From contig CAWERR010000003.1 of the NCBI GenBank assembly GCA_963811585.1, positions 1 through 64,000 on the forward strand: DNA of 64,000 nucleotides, read 5' to 3'. Every line of letters starts with the position of its first letter. Position 1 is the first letter of the stretch. The position numbers and the translations under genes were made by a program. Origin of the DNA: JACDHG01 sp963811585. GTDB taxonomy: Bacteria > Actinomycetota > Actinomycetes > Propionibacteriales > Nocardioidaceae. The notes under the pieces were generated by a model, which saw nothing but the letters and a program-made list of their open reading frames with translations, had not been told where the DNA came from and did no database searches. Positions 6,984 through 15,979 of this stretch are shown piece by piece.

Positions 6984-9167
6984 ATGGCCGGTAGACAAGC
7001 TGGGGCAGGTGCCGCGAACGGTCACGCGCACCAGCCCACCAACCCAAATGAGATTCGCAACGTCGTTCTAGTGGGCCCGCAGGGCAGCGGAAAGACCACC
7101 CTCGTCGAGGCATTACTCGCGGCTACCGGTGAGATCGGCCGGATGGGACGCGTCGAGGACGGCACCACCGTGTCGGACTACGACGAAGCCGAAACCCGCC
7201 AGCAGCGGTCCATCGGGCTTTCCCTCGCCCCGCTCAAGGCTGACGGCATCAAGATCAACCTCCTCGACACCCCTGGCTATGCCGACTTCGTCGGTGACCT
7301 GAGAGCCGGGCTCCGAGCCGCCGACTGCGCACTCTTCGTGGTGTCGGCCAGCGAAGGCGTCGACGCCGCCACCAAGACCCTGTGGCAGGAGTGCGAGTCG
7401 GTCGCGATGCCGCGCTGCATCGTCATCAGCAAGCTCAACCACCAACGCGCCGACTACAGCGGCGTGCTGGCCCAGATCCAGCAGGCGTTCGGCGACAAGA
7501 TCGTCCCCCTGTACGTACCCGTGCCTCACCCGGGCTCCGACATCGACGACCTGGTGGCGCTGCTGTCTCAGACCGTGTCTGACTACTCGGCTGCCGCGAG
7601 CAGCGGCCGTAGCGTCCGCCAGCCCGACGAAGACGAGCAGTTCCTCATCGAGGAACACCGTGGCGCGCTGATCGAAGGCGTCATCGAGGAGTCCGAGGAC
7701 GAGTCGCTGATGGACCGCTACATGGGTGGCGAGGAGATCGACTTCGACCTGCTGGTCGATGATCTCGAGACAGCTGTCGCGCGCGCGTCCTTCTTCCCGG
7801 TCATCCCGGTGTGCGCTCTGTCAGGCCTCGGCCTCGACGAGCTCCTCGAGATCATCACGAAGGCGTTCCCCTCCCCCTCCGAGCACCCGTTCCCGTCGGT
7901 CTTCACGACCGTGGGCAAGCCTGTCGAGGGACTCTCCTGCGATCCGAGAGGTCGGCTCATCGCGGAAGTCGTCAAGACAACGTCCGACCCGTACGTCGGC
8001 CGAATCAGCCTGGTGCGGGTCTTTTCTGGCACTGTTCGGCCGGACTCGGTCGTGCATGTGTCGGGCCACCTGTCCCAGTTCGCCGACACCGACCGGACCC
8101 ATTCCTCGCAGGCAGACCATGACGAGGACGAGAAGGTCGGCGTGCTGTCGTCACCGCTGGGCAAGAGCCAGCGAACCGCCGACGTCTGCATCGCCGGAGA
8201 CATCTGCGCGGTCGCGAAGCTGTCGCATGCCGAGACCGGCGACACCCTGAGCAGCAAGGACGACCCCCTGGTGATGCAGCCATGGGCCATGCCCGACCCG
8301 CTCCTTCCGATCGCCGTCGTCGCCCACGCCAAGGCCGACGAGGACAAGCTCGGCCAGGCACTGCAGCGCCTCGCGGCGGAAGACCCGTCTGTGCGGATCG
8401 AGCACAACCCGGAGACGCTTCAGCTCGTCTTGTGGTGCATGGGTGAGGCGCATGCCGACGTACTCCTCGACCGGCTCCGGCATCGGTATGGAGTCCAGGT
8501 CGACCAGACCGACGTCCGAGTCCCGCTGCGCGAGACGCTTGCGTCGCCCTCGACCGGCCGAGGCCGACACGTCAAGCAGAGCGGCGGCCACGGGCAGTAC
8601 GCCGTCTGCGAGATCGAGGTCGAGCCGATGCCTACCGGCAGTGGCTTCGAGTTCGTCGACAAGGTGGTCGGAGGCTCCGTCCCGCGTCAGTTCATCCCCA
8701 GCGTTGAGAAGGGTGTGCGCGCCCAGCTCGGCCGCGGCTTGTCGGCTGGCTACCCCGTCGTCGACATCAAGGTGACGCTCTTCGACGGCAAGGCCCACAG
8801 CGTCGACTCGAGCGACATGGCATTCCAGACCGCGGGTGCGCTGGCGCTGCGTGAGGCCGCCAACTCCGGTGGCGTCCAGCTGCTCGAGCCGATCGACGAG
8901 GTCGACGTGCTCATCGACGACGACTTCGTGGGTGCTGTGATGGGCGATCTGTCCACGCGCCGGGCGAGGGTGGTCGGCACCGAGCCGGTTGGCACGGGGC
9001 GCACGCTCGTCAAAGCCGAGGCCCCACAGCTCGAGCTGATCCGCTATGCCACCGAGCTGCGATCCCTGAGCCACGGCACGGGGACGTTCAGCAGGACGTT
9101 CGCCCGGTACGACGCGCTGCCTGGACACGTGGCCGCCAAGCTGACGTCCGCCGCGGAGTCAAGTTGA
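6984..9167 (+). CDS. Elongation factor G-like GTPase (EF-G2 type)
   Basis: This 727-residue protein has the EF-G domain order: GTPase domain (G1 GPQGSGKTTLVE, G3 DTPGYADF), beta barrel, and domains III-V in the C-terminal half (RHVKQSGGHGQYAVCEIEV is the domain IV signature). The G4 motif, normally NKxD, reads SKLNH, and the His of the catalytic DTPGH is Tyr, both as in divergent EF-G2 proteins. It is therefore unlikely to be the main translocase; a role in ribosome recycling or stress is inferred. It diverges from pgsA, sharing a 180-bp promoter region, and is followed one base after its stop by the GTG of a lipoprotein gene. Confidence 0.9.
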   Translation: MAGRQAGAGAANGHAHQPTNPNEIRNVVLVGPQGSGKTTLVEALLAATGEIGRMGRVEDGTTVSDYDEAETRQQRSIGLSLAPLKADGIKINLLDTPGYADFVGDLRAGLRAADCALFVVSASEGVDAATKTLWQECESVAMPRCIVISKLNHQRADYSGVLAQIQQAFGDKIVPLYVPVPHPGSDIDDLVALLSQTVSDYSAAASSGRSVRQPDEDEQFLIEEHRGALIEGVIEESEDESLMDRYMGGEEIDFDLLVDDLETAVARASFFPVIPVCALSGLGLDELLEIITKAFPSPSEHPFPSVFTTVGKPVEGLSCDPRGRLIAEVVKTTSDPYVGRISLVRVFSGTVRPDSVVHVSGHLSQFADTDRTHSSQADHDEDEKVGVLSSPLGKSQRTADVCIAGDICAVAKLSHAETGDTLSSKDDPLVMQPWAMPDPLLPIAVVAHAKADEDKLGQALQRLAAEDPSVRIEHNPETLQLVLWCMGEAHADVLLDRLRHRYGVQVDQTDVRVPLRETLASPSTGRGRHVKQSGGHGQYAVCEIEVEPMPTGSGFEFVDKVVGGSVPRQFIPSVEKGVRAQLGRGLSAGYPVVDIKVTLFDGKAHSVDSSDMAFQTAGALALREAANSGGVQLLEPIDEVDVLIDDDFVGAVMGDLSTRRARVVGTEPVGTGRTLVKAEAPQLELIRYATELRSLSHGTGTFSRTFARYDALPGHVAAKLTSAAESS

Positions 9168-9168
9168 G

Positions 9169-10149
9169 GTGACCCAGAAGGCCGGGCGCCGTCGCGTCGT
9201 GGCGACGGTGCTCGTTGTCGCCGCAATGATCCCCTGTCTCCTGAGCTGCAGCCAAGACCGCGGCCCGACCGAGGAGCCGGGCGTCACTCCCCCGGTCCGC
9301 CGCGGGGAGCCCGTCGACGTGGAGGCGTGCGACCTGCTGCCACCTGCGCGGGTGTCCGAGATCCTCGACCGCCAGCTGTCAGTGGTGGGCCTGCGGGTCC
9401 AGCCACCCCGCCTCGAAACGGTCGGATGCGACCTCGGTGAGCGATTCGGTGAGCCGGTCGTGAGCGTAGAGCTGACGACCGAGCCCGTTGCACGATTGGT
9501 CTTTGAGGAGGCCTTCGGTGACGAGGCCGGCGGCAACCCACGCTCGGTGCGGGGGGTTGGTGCGCCGTCGATCCTGCGCACGGAGGGCGAGCACCAGACT
9601 CTCCGATCGTTTGAGAGGGGCTCTTTGGTGGCAGTCATCGTTCCTGTCCGGGTGGCGCGGCCGATCCCACTCAAGGACCTCATCAAGCTTTCCCGGTTGG
9701 CGATCTCGCTGCTTCCGCGCAACCCAGCCTTGCAGGAGACCGGCCCGATCGACCGATGCGCAGGAGTCTCCGACCGTGCCGTCGAGTCCGTGCTCGGCAG
9801 GCCGATCGCGCTGCGGGAGGAACTTTCGGTCGGCCAGTCGGTCGAGTGCTCGTGGGGCGGCCAGCCAGGAGCAGCCAGCATCTCGCTCACCGACAACCCG
9901 TCGGCCGCACAGCGCTTCGAGGAGCTTGCCCTCGAGCCCGACTACGCCGAGGTGACCGGTCTCGAGACGTCCATCGACGTACTCTCCCTGTCGAACACCC
10001 AAGAGGCCGGCGACCTGCTCGTGCGGTCGGCCGACTGGGTGGCCGAGCTTCACGTCACGCCAGCGGCTGGCTACTCCGACGCTGAGATAGAGACGACGAA
10101 GGCGGAGCTTGCCTGGGCGGCCGACGCGCTCGCCGCATTGACCGGATGA
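9169..10149 (+). CDS. Putative lipoprotein with two DUF3558-like repeats
   Basis: The GTG start lies 1 bp after the EF-G2 stop. Residues 1-27 are a lipoprotein signal peptide ending in a lipobox (LLSC, Cys27). The mature part holds two related halves, one starting VEACDLLPPARVSEIL and one starting DRCAGVSDRAVESVLG, each with a Cys pair and a C-x-W/L-G element, a layout seen in DUF3558-type actinobacterial lipoproteins. The name of the family is tentative. It converges with the HIT gene, whose stop lies 10 bp away. Function unknown; cell-surface location is well supported. Confidence 0.75.
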   Translation: MTQKAGRRRVVATVLVVAAMIPCLLSCSQDRGPTEEPGVTPPVRRGEPVDVEACDLLPPARVSEILDRQLSVVGLRVQPPRLETVGCDLGERFGEPVVSVELTTEPVARLVFEEAFGDEAGGNPRSVRGVGAPSILRTEGEHQTLRSFERGSLVAVIVPVRVARPIPLKDLIKLSRLAISLLPRNPALQETGPIDRCAGVSDRAVESVLGRPIALREELSVGQSVECSWGGQPGAASISLTDNPSAAQRFEELALEPDYAEVTGLETSIDVLSLSNTQEAGDLLVRSADWVAELHVTPAAGYSDAEIETTKAELAWAADALAALTG

Positions 10150-10159
10150 CGGACCGCCA

Positions 10160-10717
10160 CTAGCCGGGCCAGGCGTCGGCGAGCAGGTCGCGCGTGTCAC
10201 GCAGCAGCTGGGGCAGGACTTTGGTGCGCCCGATCACGGGCATGAAGTTCGCGTCACCGCCCCACCGCGGCACGATGTGCTGGTGGAGGTGGGCTGCGAT
10301 GCCGGCACCGGCCACCGTGCCTTGGTTCATCCCGATGTTGAACCCGTCGGCATTCGACGTCGTCCGCATCGCCTGCATCGCCTGCTGGGTCAGCGCGGCG
10401 ACCTCGACCAGCTCTTCGGTCGTCAGCTCCGTGTAGTCGGCGATATGGCGGAACGGGCAGACCATCAGGTGTCCCGGGTTGTAGGGGTACAGGTTGAGGA
10501 CGACGTAGCAGAGATCGCCCCGACGCACCACCAACCCGTCGGCGTCGGGAAGCTCGGGAATCGTGCAGAAAGGGCAGGCGTCGTCGGACTCCTTCCTCGG
10601 CTTGTTCTCGCCCAGAATGTAGGCGAGCCGGTGCGGGGTCCACAGCCGCAGGAACGGGTCTGGTTCGCCCGCACCCACCTGCTCCTCGAAGTGGGTCGGC
10701 TGCGAGTCGTCCGTCAT
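10160..10717 (-). CDS. HIT-family hydrolase/phosphorylase (AP4A phosphorylase-like)
   Basis: This 185-residue protein has the histidine triad HLHQHIVPRW near its C-terminus and an N-terminal CPFCTIPE zinc-like motif, matching the actinobacterial HIT subgroup that includes mycobacterial AP4A phosphorylase, which splits Ap4A with phosphate. The ATG start overlaps the thrS stop by 4 bp (ATGA). The thrS-HIT pair fits a link between alarmone Ap4A, a side product of tRNA synthetases, and its breakdown. The precise reaction, phosphorolysis or hydrolysis, cannot be told from sequence alone. Confidence 0.88.
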   Translation of the reverse strand: MTDDSQPTHFEEQVGAGEPDPFLRLWTPHRLAYILGENKPRKESDDACPFCTIPELPDADGLVVRRGDLCYVVLNLYPYNPGHLMVCPFRHIADYTELTTEELVEVAALTQQAMQAMRTTSNADGFNIGMNQGTVAGAGIAAHLHQHIVPRWGGDANFMPVIGRTKVLPQLLRDTRDLLADAWPG

Positions 10718-12735
10718 ACCTGGACGCGCCGCTGCACGGCGTCGACAATGCGCGCGACCGCGTCGTCGATGGGCACGCCGTTATCCTGCTCGCCACTGCG
10801 GTAGCGGAACGACACTGCCGCGTCCTCCACGTCGCGGTCGCCGGCGATGAGCATGAACGGGACCTTCTGCAGCTGCGCGTTGCGGATCTTCTTCTGCATC
10901 CTGTCGTCGGAGCGGTCGACCTCGACCCGGATCCCTTGCTGCCGGAGGGTCGCGGCGACCTGCGCCAGGTAGTCGTCGTGGCGGTCTGCGACCGGGATGG
11001 CCATGACCTGGATCGGAGCTAGCCATGGTGGAAACGCCCCGGCGTAGTGCTCCGTCAGCACGGCGATGAAGCGCTCGATCGAGCCGAAGAGCGCACGATG
11101 GATCATGATGGGCCGCTGCCGTGAGCCGTCCGCCGCGGCGTACTCCAGCTCGAACCGCTCTGGAGTGTTGAAGTCGAGCTGGATGGTCGACATCTGCCAG
11201 GTGCGGCCGATGGCGTCACGTGCCTGGACCGAGATCTTCGGTCCGTAGAACGCCGCGCCGCCCGGGTCGGGGACGAGCTCGAGTCCTGACTCCTTCCCGA
11301 TGCGGTCGAGGATCGCGGTGGCCTCGTCCCAGATCTTGTCGGAGCCGACGTATTTGACGGGGTCCTTGGTCGACAGCTCAAGGTAGAAGTCATCGAGGCC
11401 GTAGTCGGCGAGGAGCCCGAGCACGAACCGCAGCACGGCTCTGAGCTCGTCTTCGAGCTGGTCTTGGGTCGTGTAGATGTGGGCGTCGTCCTGGGTCATG
11501 CCACGCACGCGGGTGAGACCGTGTACGACGCCGGACTTCTCGTAGCGGTAGACCGAGCCGAACTCGAAGAGGCGGAGCGGGAGCTCGCGGTAGGACCGCC
11601 CGCGCGCCTTGAAGATTAGGCAGTGGAACGGGCAGTTCATCGGCTTGAGGTAGTAGTCCTGGCCTGGCTTGCTCACGGCTCCTTGGGCGTCACGCTCCTC
11701 GTCGACGTGCATGGGGGGATACATGCCGTCGGCATACCACTCCAAGTGACCGGAGAGCTGGAACAGCGCTGCCTTGCTGATGTGCGGGCTGTAGACGAAG
11801 TCGTAGCCGTCTTCGATATGCCGGCGTCGGGCGTAGTCCTCCATCTCGTTGCGCAGCGCGCCACCCTTCGGGTGGAACACCGCGAGGCCTGAGCCGATCT
11901 CCTCTGGGAACGAGTACAGGTCGAGGTCGGCGCCGATGCGTCGGTGGTCGCGCCGCACTGCCTCCTCAAGCCGCTCGAGATGGGCGTCGAGCGCCTCCTT
12001 GCTCTCCCAGGCGGTGCCGTAGATGCGCTGGAGGGAGACGTTGTTCTCGTCGCCTCGCCAGTACGCCGCAGCCGACCGCATGAGGGTGAAGGCAGGGATG
12101 CGTTTGGTCGTGGGCAGGTGTGGGCCGCGACAGAGGTCCTTCCATGCAAGTGATCCGTCGCGCCGGAGGTTGTCGTAGATGGTGAGCTCGGCGCCACCCA
12201 CCTCGACGTTGGCGCCATCAGCCGCGCCGGCCAGGTCTGCAGCGTCCGAGCCTTTCAGCCCGATCAGCTCGAGCTTGTAGGGCTCGTCGGCGAGCTCCTG
12301 GGCAGCGTCGCTCTCGCTGACAGCGCGGCGGGAGAACTTCTGCCCCTCCTTGATGATCTTGCGCATCCTGGTTGCGATGGCGTCGAGATCGGCAGGCTTG
12401 AACGGCTCGGCCACGTCGAAGTCGTAGTAGAACCCGTCGGTGATGGGGGGTCCGATCCCCAGCTTGGCCTCGGGAAACAGCTCCTGGACGGCTTGCGCCA
12501 TCACATGGGCAGTCGAATGTCGCAGGATGTCGCGACCGTCAGCCGAGTCGATGGCGATCGGCTCAACGACGTCCCCGTCCTCCAGCTCATGCGACAGGTC
12601 GCGCAGCTGGTCGCCCACCCGCGCCGCAATGACGTCGGAGTTGTCGCTGAAGAGCTCCCAGGCCTTCGTGCTCGTCGTCGCGGTCCGCTCAGCGCGCTCG
12701 GCTTCGCTGACGACGGTGACGACGATCTCTGGCAC
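10714..12735 (-). CDS. thrS: Threonine--tRNA ligase
   Basis: ThrS charges tRNA-Thr with threonine in the cytosol. Domains in order: TGS (residues about 1-65), editing domain with HSTAHVMAQAV and the later Cys/His zinc ligands, class II catalytic core (motif 2 region RVRGMTQDDAHIY, motif 3 PIMIHRALFGSIERF) and an anticodon-binding domain ending in a BRCT-like fold. I start at GTG 12735 (673 aa), where GGAG sits 6 nt upstream and the protein begins with the TGS sequence PEIVVTVVSEAE; the open frame continues to 12954 without similarity. It is the first gene of the thrS-HIT pair. Confidence 0.95.
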   Translation of the reverse strand: MPEIVVTVVSEAERAERTATTSTKAWELFSDNSDVIAARVGDQLRDLSHELEDGDVVEPIAIDSADGRDILRHSTAHVMAQAVQELFPEAKLGIGPPITDGFYYDFDVAEPFKPADLDAIATRMRKIIKEGQKFSRRAVSESDAAQELADEPYKLELIGLKGSDAADLAGAADGANVEVGGAELTIYDNLRRDGSLAWKDLCRGPHLPTTKRIPAFTLMRSAAAYWRGDENNVSLQRIYGTAWESKEALDAHLERLEEAVRRDHRRIGADLDLYSFPEEIGSGLAVFHPKGGALRNEMEDYARRRHIEDGYDFVYSPHISKAALFQLSGHLEWYADGMYPPMHVDEERDAQGAVSKPGQDYYLKPMNCPFHCLIFKARGRSYRELPLRLFEFGSVYRYEKSGVVHGLTRVRGMTQDDAHIYTTQDQLEDELRAVLRFVLGLLADYGLDDFYLELSTKDPVKYVGSDKIWDEATAILDRIGKESGLELVPDPGGAAFYGPKISVQARDAIGRTWQMSTIQLDFNTPERFELEYAAADGSRQRPIMIHRALFGSIERFIAVLTEHYAGAFPPWLAPIQVMAIPVADRHDDYLAQVAATLRQQGIRVEVDRSDDRMQKKIRNAQLQKVPFMLIAGDRDVEDAAVSFRYRSGEQDNGVPIDDAVARIVDAVQRRVQV

Positions 12736-12952
12736 TGGGTTCTCCTTGAAGAAACGGGTATGCCGCTCGACGTTGGCGCGGGCGGCCTGCGCATCGATCG
12801 TATCCAGGCGGGCACGGTACGTCGCGCCGGTTTCGTCCGCCATGCGCCCTGCACGTCTCGGCGACAGGACAGATAGTCGCGCCAGTGGTCGGACAGCGCT
12901 CGTGACCGGATCGCCATAGAGTGCTGTCTCCGGTCTCTTGACGAGGTATGGC

Positions 12953-13759
12953 ATGAACGCTCCTGACGATCCGATCGCCGCATTCCACCGCCTGCATTCC
13001 TCGGGATGTTTCGTGATGCCGAACCCCTATGACGTGGGGACCGCGCGCGCCCTGGAACAGATGGGCTTCAAGGCGTTGGCGACGACGAGCGCCGGGTTGG
13101 CGTGGACGCTGGGTCGTGCAGACGGCGAGGTCACCGTCAACGACGCCCTCGAGCATTTGCGGGTCATCGCCGCGGCCGTGACCGTGCCGGTGAACGCTGA
13201 CTTCGAAGGTGGCTACGCCGTCGACCCCGCCGAGGTCGGAGCGAACGTCAAGCTGGCCGCCGCCACGGGGATCGCCGGGCTGTCGATCGAGGACTTCACC
13301 GGCGACGAGGCCGATCCGCTCTTCGAGTTCGAGCTGGCCGTGGAGCGCGTGCACGCCGCGCGACAAGCGATCGACGAAAGCGGCACGGGGATCGTCCTCA
13401 CGGGTCGATGCGAGGCTTTCGTGCGCGGCCGCCCGGACATCGACGAGACGCTCCGAAGGCTGCGCGCCTATGCAGAAGCTGGCGCCGACTGTCTCTACGC
13501 CCCACGCCTCGACCAGCTGGAGCACGTCGCCGCGATTGTGTCTGCGGTGTCACCCAAGCCGGTGAACCTGCTCATCAACGCGCCGTTCACCACCGTTGCT
13601 GAGGCGGCAGACCTTGGAGTTCGCCGGATTAGCGTGGGGGGCACACTCGCGCGGACCGCATGGGATGGATTCCTGAAGGCCGCCGAGGAGATCTCGGACG
13701 CGGGAACGTTCACCCGGTTCGAGCAATTGCCGAACGTCGATGCAGTCTTCGGACGTTAA
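12953..13759 (+). CDS. Isocitrate lyase/PEP mutase superfamily protein
   Basis: This 268-residue TIM-barrel protein resembles small PEP mutase/oxaloacetate decarboxylase-like enzymes: VMPNPYDVGTARALEQMGF, TTSAGLAWTLGR, VPVNADFEGGYA and GLSIEDFTGD are typical blocks, the last carrying metal-binding acids. The usual isocitrate lyase KKCGH motif is replaced by LTGRCEAF, as in this subgroup. C-C bond cleavage or formation on an alpha-keto or hydroxy acid is expected; the substrate is unknown. ATG 12953 is preceded by GAGG at 7 nt; a TTG at 12938 is less likely. It diverges from thrS. Confidence 0.85.
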   Translation: MNAPDDPIAAFHRLHSSGCFVMPNPYDVGTARALEQMGFKALATTSAGLAWTLGRADGEVTVNDALEHLRVIAAAVTVPVNADFEGGYAVDPAEVGANVKLAAATGIAGLSIEDFTGDEADPLFEFELAVERVHAARQAIDESGTGIVLTGRCEAFVRGRPDIDETLRRLRAYAEAGADCLYAPRLDQLEHVAAIVSAVSPKPVNLLINAPFTTVAEAADLGVRRISVGGTLARTAWDGFLKAAEEISDAGTFTRFEQLPNVDAVFGR

Positions 13760-13889
13760 GCATCCGTTCGGGTGGGATCGCCCCCTCGTGCCTCGCGACT
13801 GCTCCAGATTCGGTAGTGACGCGCCACCCCGCGAACCTCTAGCGTGGTCGTTCTCGTGGCCACATCCCTACCCCTGAGGAGATCAGCCA

Positions 13890-15410
13890 ATGTCGATCGA
13901 ACGTCGTACGGTTCTCAAGGGTGGTGCGGCCACCGTCGCAGCTCTCGCGGGAGGTCCTTTCCAGGGCTTGCTGGCGTCGCCGGCACCCGCTGCCCCTCAT
14001 CACCACCCGCCACACCGCAGGTTGCGTCCGATCAAGGACAAGCGGGACGGGCAGGTGCGGCTGCATCTTCCGGAGGGCTTCTCCTATCGGTCGTTCCACG
14101 ACACCGACACAGCAGTCCCGGTGACGCTGGACGACGGCACCGTGCTCCCCGGCCGCCACGACGGGATGGGCGCCTTCCGAGGGCGTAACGGCCACATCAT
14201 CTTGGTCCGCAACCACGAGATCACGAACTCCCCGAACACTCCTGCGTTCGGGCCGGGCACGCCGTACGACGCCCAGGCGGGCGCTGGAACAACGACCGTT
14301 GAGGTGACCCGGTATGGCCGCGTGGTGGACTCCTACACGAGCTTGAACGGAACGATGTTCAACTGCAGCGGTGGCGTGATGCCGTGGGGCTCCTGGATCA
14401 CCTGCGAGGAAACGATCAACGGACCCGACGTCGCTCCTGACTTCACCGGAGCGTCCAACGTCGTGCTCCAGAAACCCCACGGCTACGTCTTCGAGGTGCC
14501 GGCCGACGGCCAGAGCGACCGAGAGCCGATCACCCGGGCAGGGCGCTTCCCACACGAGGCCGTCTCGTTCGATCCCGAGGACGGGATCCTCTACCTGACC
14601 GAGGACAACTTCGAGTTCGCCTCAGGGTTTTACCGCTACATCCCCAAGACCAACCCGATGAAGACTGGCCGGCTCGACAACGAGGGTCGACTGCAGATGC
14701 TCGCGGTCAAGGGTCGGCCCAACGCCCACCTGGAGGCACGGCAGCCTCACCGGGCTACCTACAAGGTCGAGTGGGTCGACATCGACGAGCCGAACACGAC
14801 GTACCCCTACACGGAGGGCGAGGAAGCCCCCACTTCGAACGACACGGCACTGGTCGCCGTCGGCGATCAGGGACGCGCTAAAGGCGCTGCGCTCTTCTCG
14901 CGGCTGGAGGGCCAGGTGTACGACAAGGGCGTCGTCTACTTCACGTCGACCCAGGGTGGAGCGGCCCCCGAGCAGGACTGGGGCGACCCGGACGACGAAG
15001 TCCCACCAAACGACGACAACATGACTGGGTTCGGCAAGGGCAACGGGCAGGTGTGGGCTTACAACACCCGATCGAAGACTCTGCAGATCATCTATCAGGC
15101 TCCCGTCGACGACGCCGAGGCAAACCTCAGGTTCGACTTCCCGGACAACATCACGACGAGTCGCCGGGGCACCCTCGTCGTCTGTGAGGACAGCACGATC
15201 GACAACTACATCCGCGGCCTGTCGCGTGGCGGCCACCTGTGGGACATCGCGCTGAACCGTCTGGTCAGTTCGACCGGCACGCCTCGATTCGGCGACGAGT
15301 TCGCCGGATCGACGTTCTCCCCGGGCGGTCACACGTTGTTCGTCAACATTCAGGCGAGCCGTGGGCTGTCCTTTGCGATCTGGGGTCCGTGGCACCGCAT
15401 CGGCGTCTGA
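13890..15410 (+). CDS. Tat-exported PhoX-like phosphatase (DUF839)
   Basis: This 506-residue protein begins MSIERRTVLKGGAATVAAL, a twin-arginine signal, with GAGGAG upstream of the ATG. The body shows DUF839/PhoX blocks: ILVRNHE, GGVMPWGSWITCEET, HGYVFEVP, GRFPHEAVSFDPEDGILYLTEDN, and DNITTSRRGTLVVCEDS near the end. PhoX enzymes are calcium/iron-dependent alkaline phosphatases outside the membrane. A second family member lies at 24377-25795. The neighbouring PEP-mutase family gene is 130 bp upstream, so co-transcription is uncertain. Confidence 0.85.
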   Translation: MSIERRTVLKGGAATVAALAGGPFQGLLASPAPAAPHHHPPHRRLRPIKDKRDGQVRLHLPEGFSYRSFHDTDTAVPVTLDDGTVLPGRHDGMGAFRGRNGHIILVRNHEITNSPNTPAFGPGTPYDAQAGAGTTTVEVTRYGRVVDSYTSLNGTMFNCSGGVMPWGSWITCEETINGPDVAPDFTGASNVVLQKPHGYVFEVPADGQSDREPITRAGRFPHEAVSFDPEDGILYLTEDNFEFASGFYRYIPKTNPMKTGRLDNEGRLQMLAVKGRPNAHLEARQPHRATYKVEWVDIDEPNTTYPYTEGEEAPTSNDTALVAVGDQGRAKGAALFSRLEGQVYDKGVVYFTSTQGGAAPEQDWGDPDDEVPPNDDNMTGFGKGNGQVWAYNTRSKTLQIIYQAPVDDAEANLRFDFPDNITTSRRGTLVVCEDSTIDNYIRGLSRGGHLWDIALNRLVSSTGTPRFGDEFAGSTFSPGGHTLFVNIQASRGLSFAIWGPWHRIGV

Positions 15411-15488
15411 TCACCGGCGACGCCACGGGCGGGGTCTGCTCGTCGGCCGCCGGTCGGCGGCGTTCGGCGGCTCAAGGGAGCTGGGCGG

Positions 15489-15835
15489 TCAACGCGGCAC
15501 CGTCGGGCCGCGCAGCCAGACGACGCGGGAGGCTGGTGCTTCGGCCTGGCCGGCATCTGGCGGCGTGGTTGTGCCGTGTGTCAGTACCTGCTCGGCCGCG
15601 GACAGCTGGCGGATCAGCACCATGCTTACCGCTTCGGGGACCTGGATGGCGAGTTCCTCGTACAACTGTGGGTCGTGCTGCCCGTTGTCGCCGACGAGCA
15701 CCCAGCGCACCTGGGGCAGCTCGTGGACCAGCCGACGCAGTTGTGTGCGCTTGTGCGCCCGCCCCGAGCGAAACCAGCCTTCCGCCGTCGGACCCCAATC
15801 GGTCATCAGAAGGGGCCCTTCGGGGTAACCGTGCC
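15489..15835 (-). pseudogene. Truncated App1-like (DUF2183) phosphatase C-terminal fragment
   Basis: The frame reads HGYPEGPLLMTDWGPT, then WFRSGRAHKRTQL, RWVLVGDNGQHDPQLYEEL and IRQLSAAEQVLTHG, all conserved in the C-terminal half of DUF2183/App1-type proteins. The N-terminal half, including the catalytic DxDDT motif, is missing: upstream of about 15835 the frame stays open for a while but the similarity stops. An ATG at 15806 could still give a 105-residue peptide. It lies just downstream of the SbnH-like gene on the same strand. A deleted relic is more likely than a functional short protein. Confidence 0.6.
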
Positions 15836-15979
15836 TGTGGCGGCAGGATCCTCGTTCATGTCGTTCAGCACCCTGAGCGCACCTGGGTACCGTGGTGATC
15901 CATCTGAGAATGTCACTGGTGCGTCATCTGCTCGTCGGCGGTGTTTCCCGGCAGGACCCATGCCATACGTTGCAGCGCG

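Noticed and set aside
8151..9128. 325-codon minus-strand open frame opposite the EF-G2 gene
   Set aside because: Antisense shadow of a GC-rich gene with no start signal or recognisable domain.
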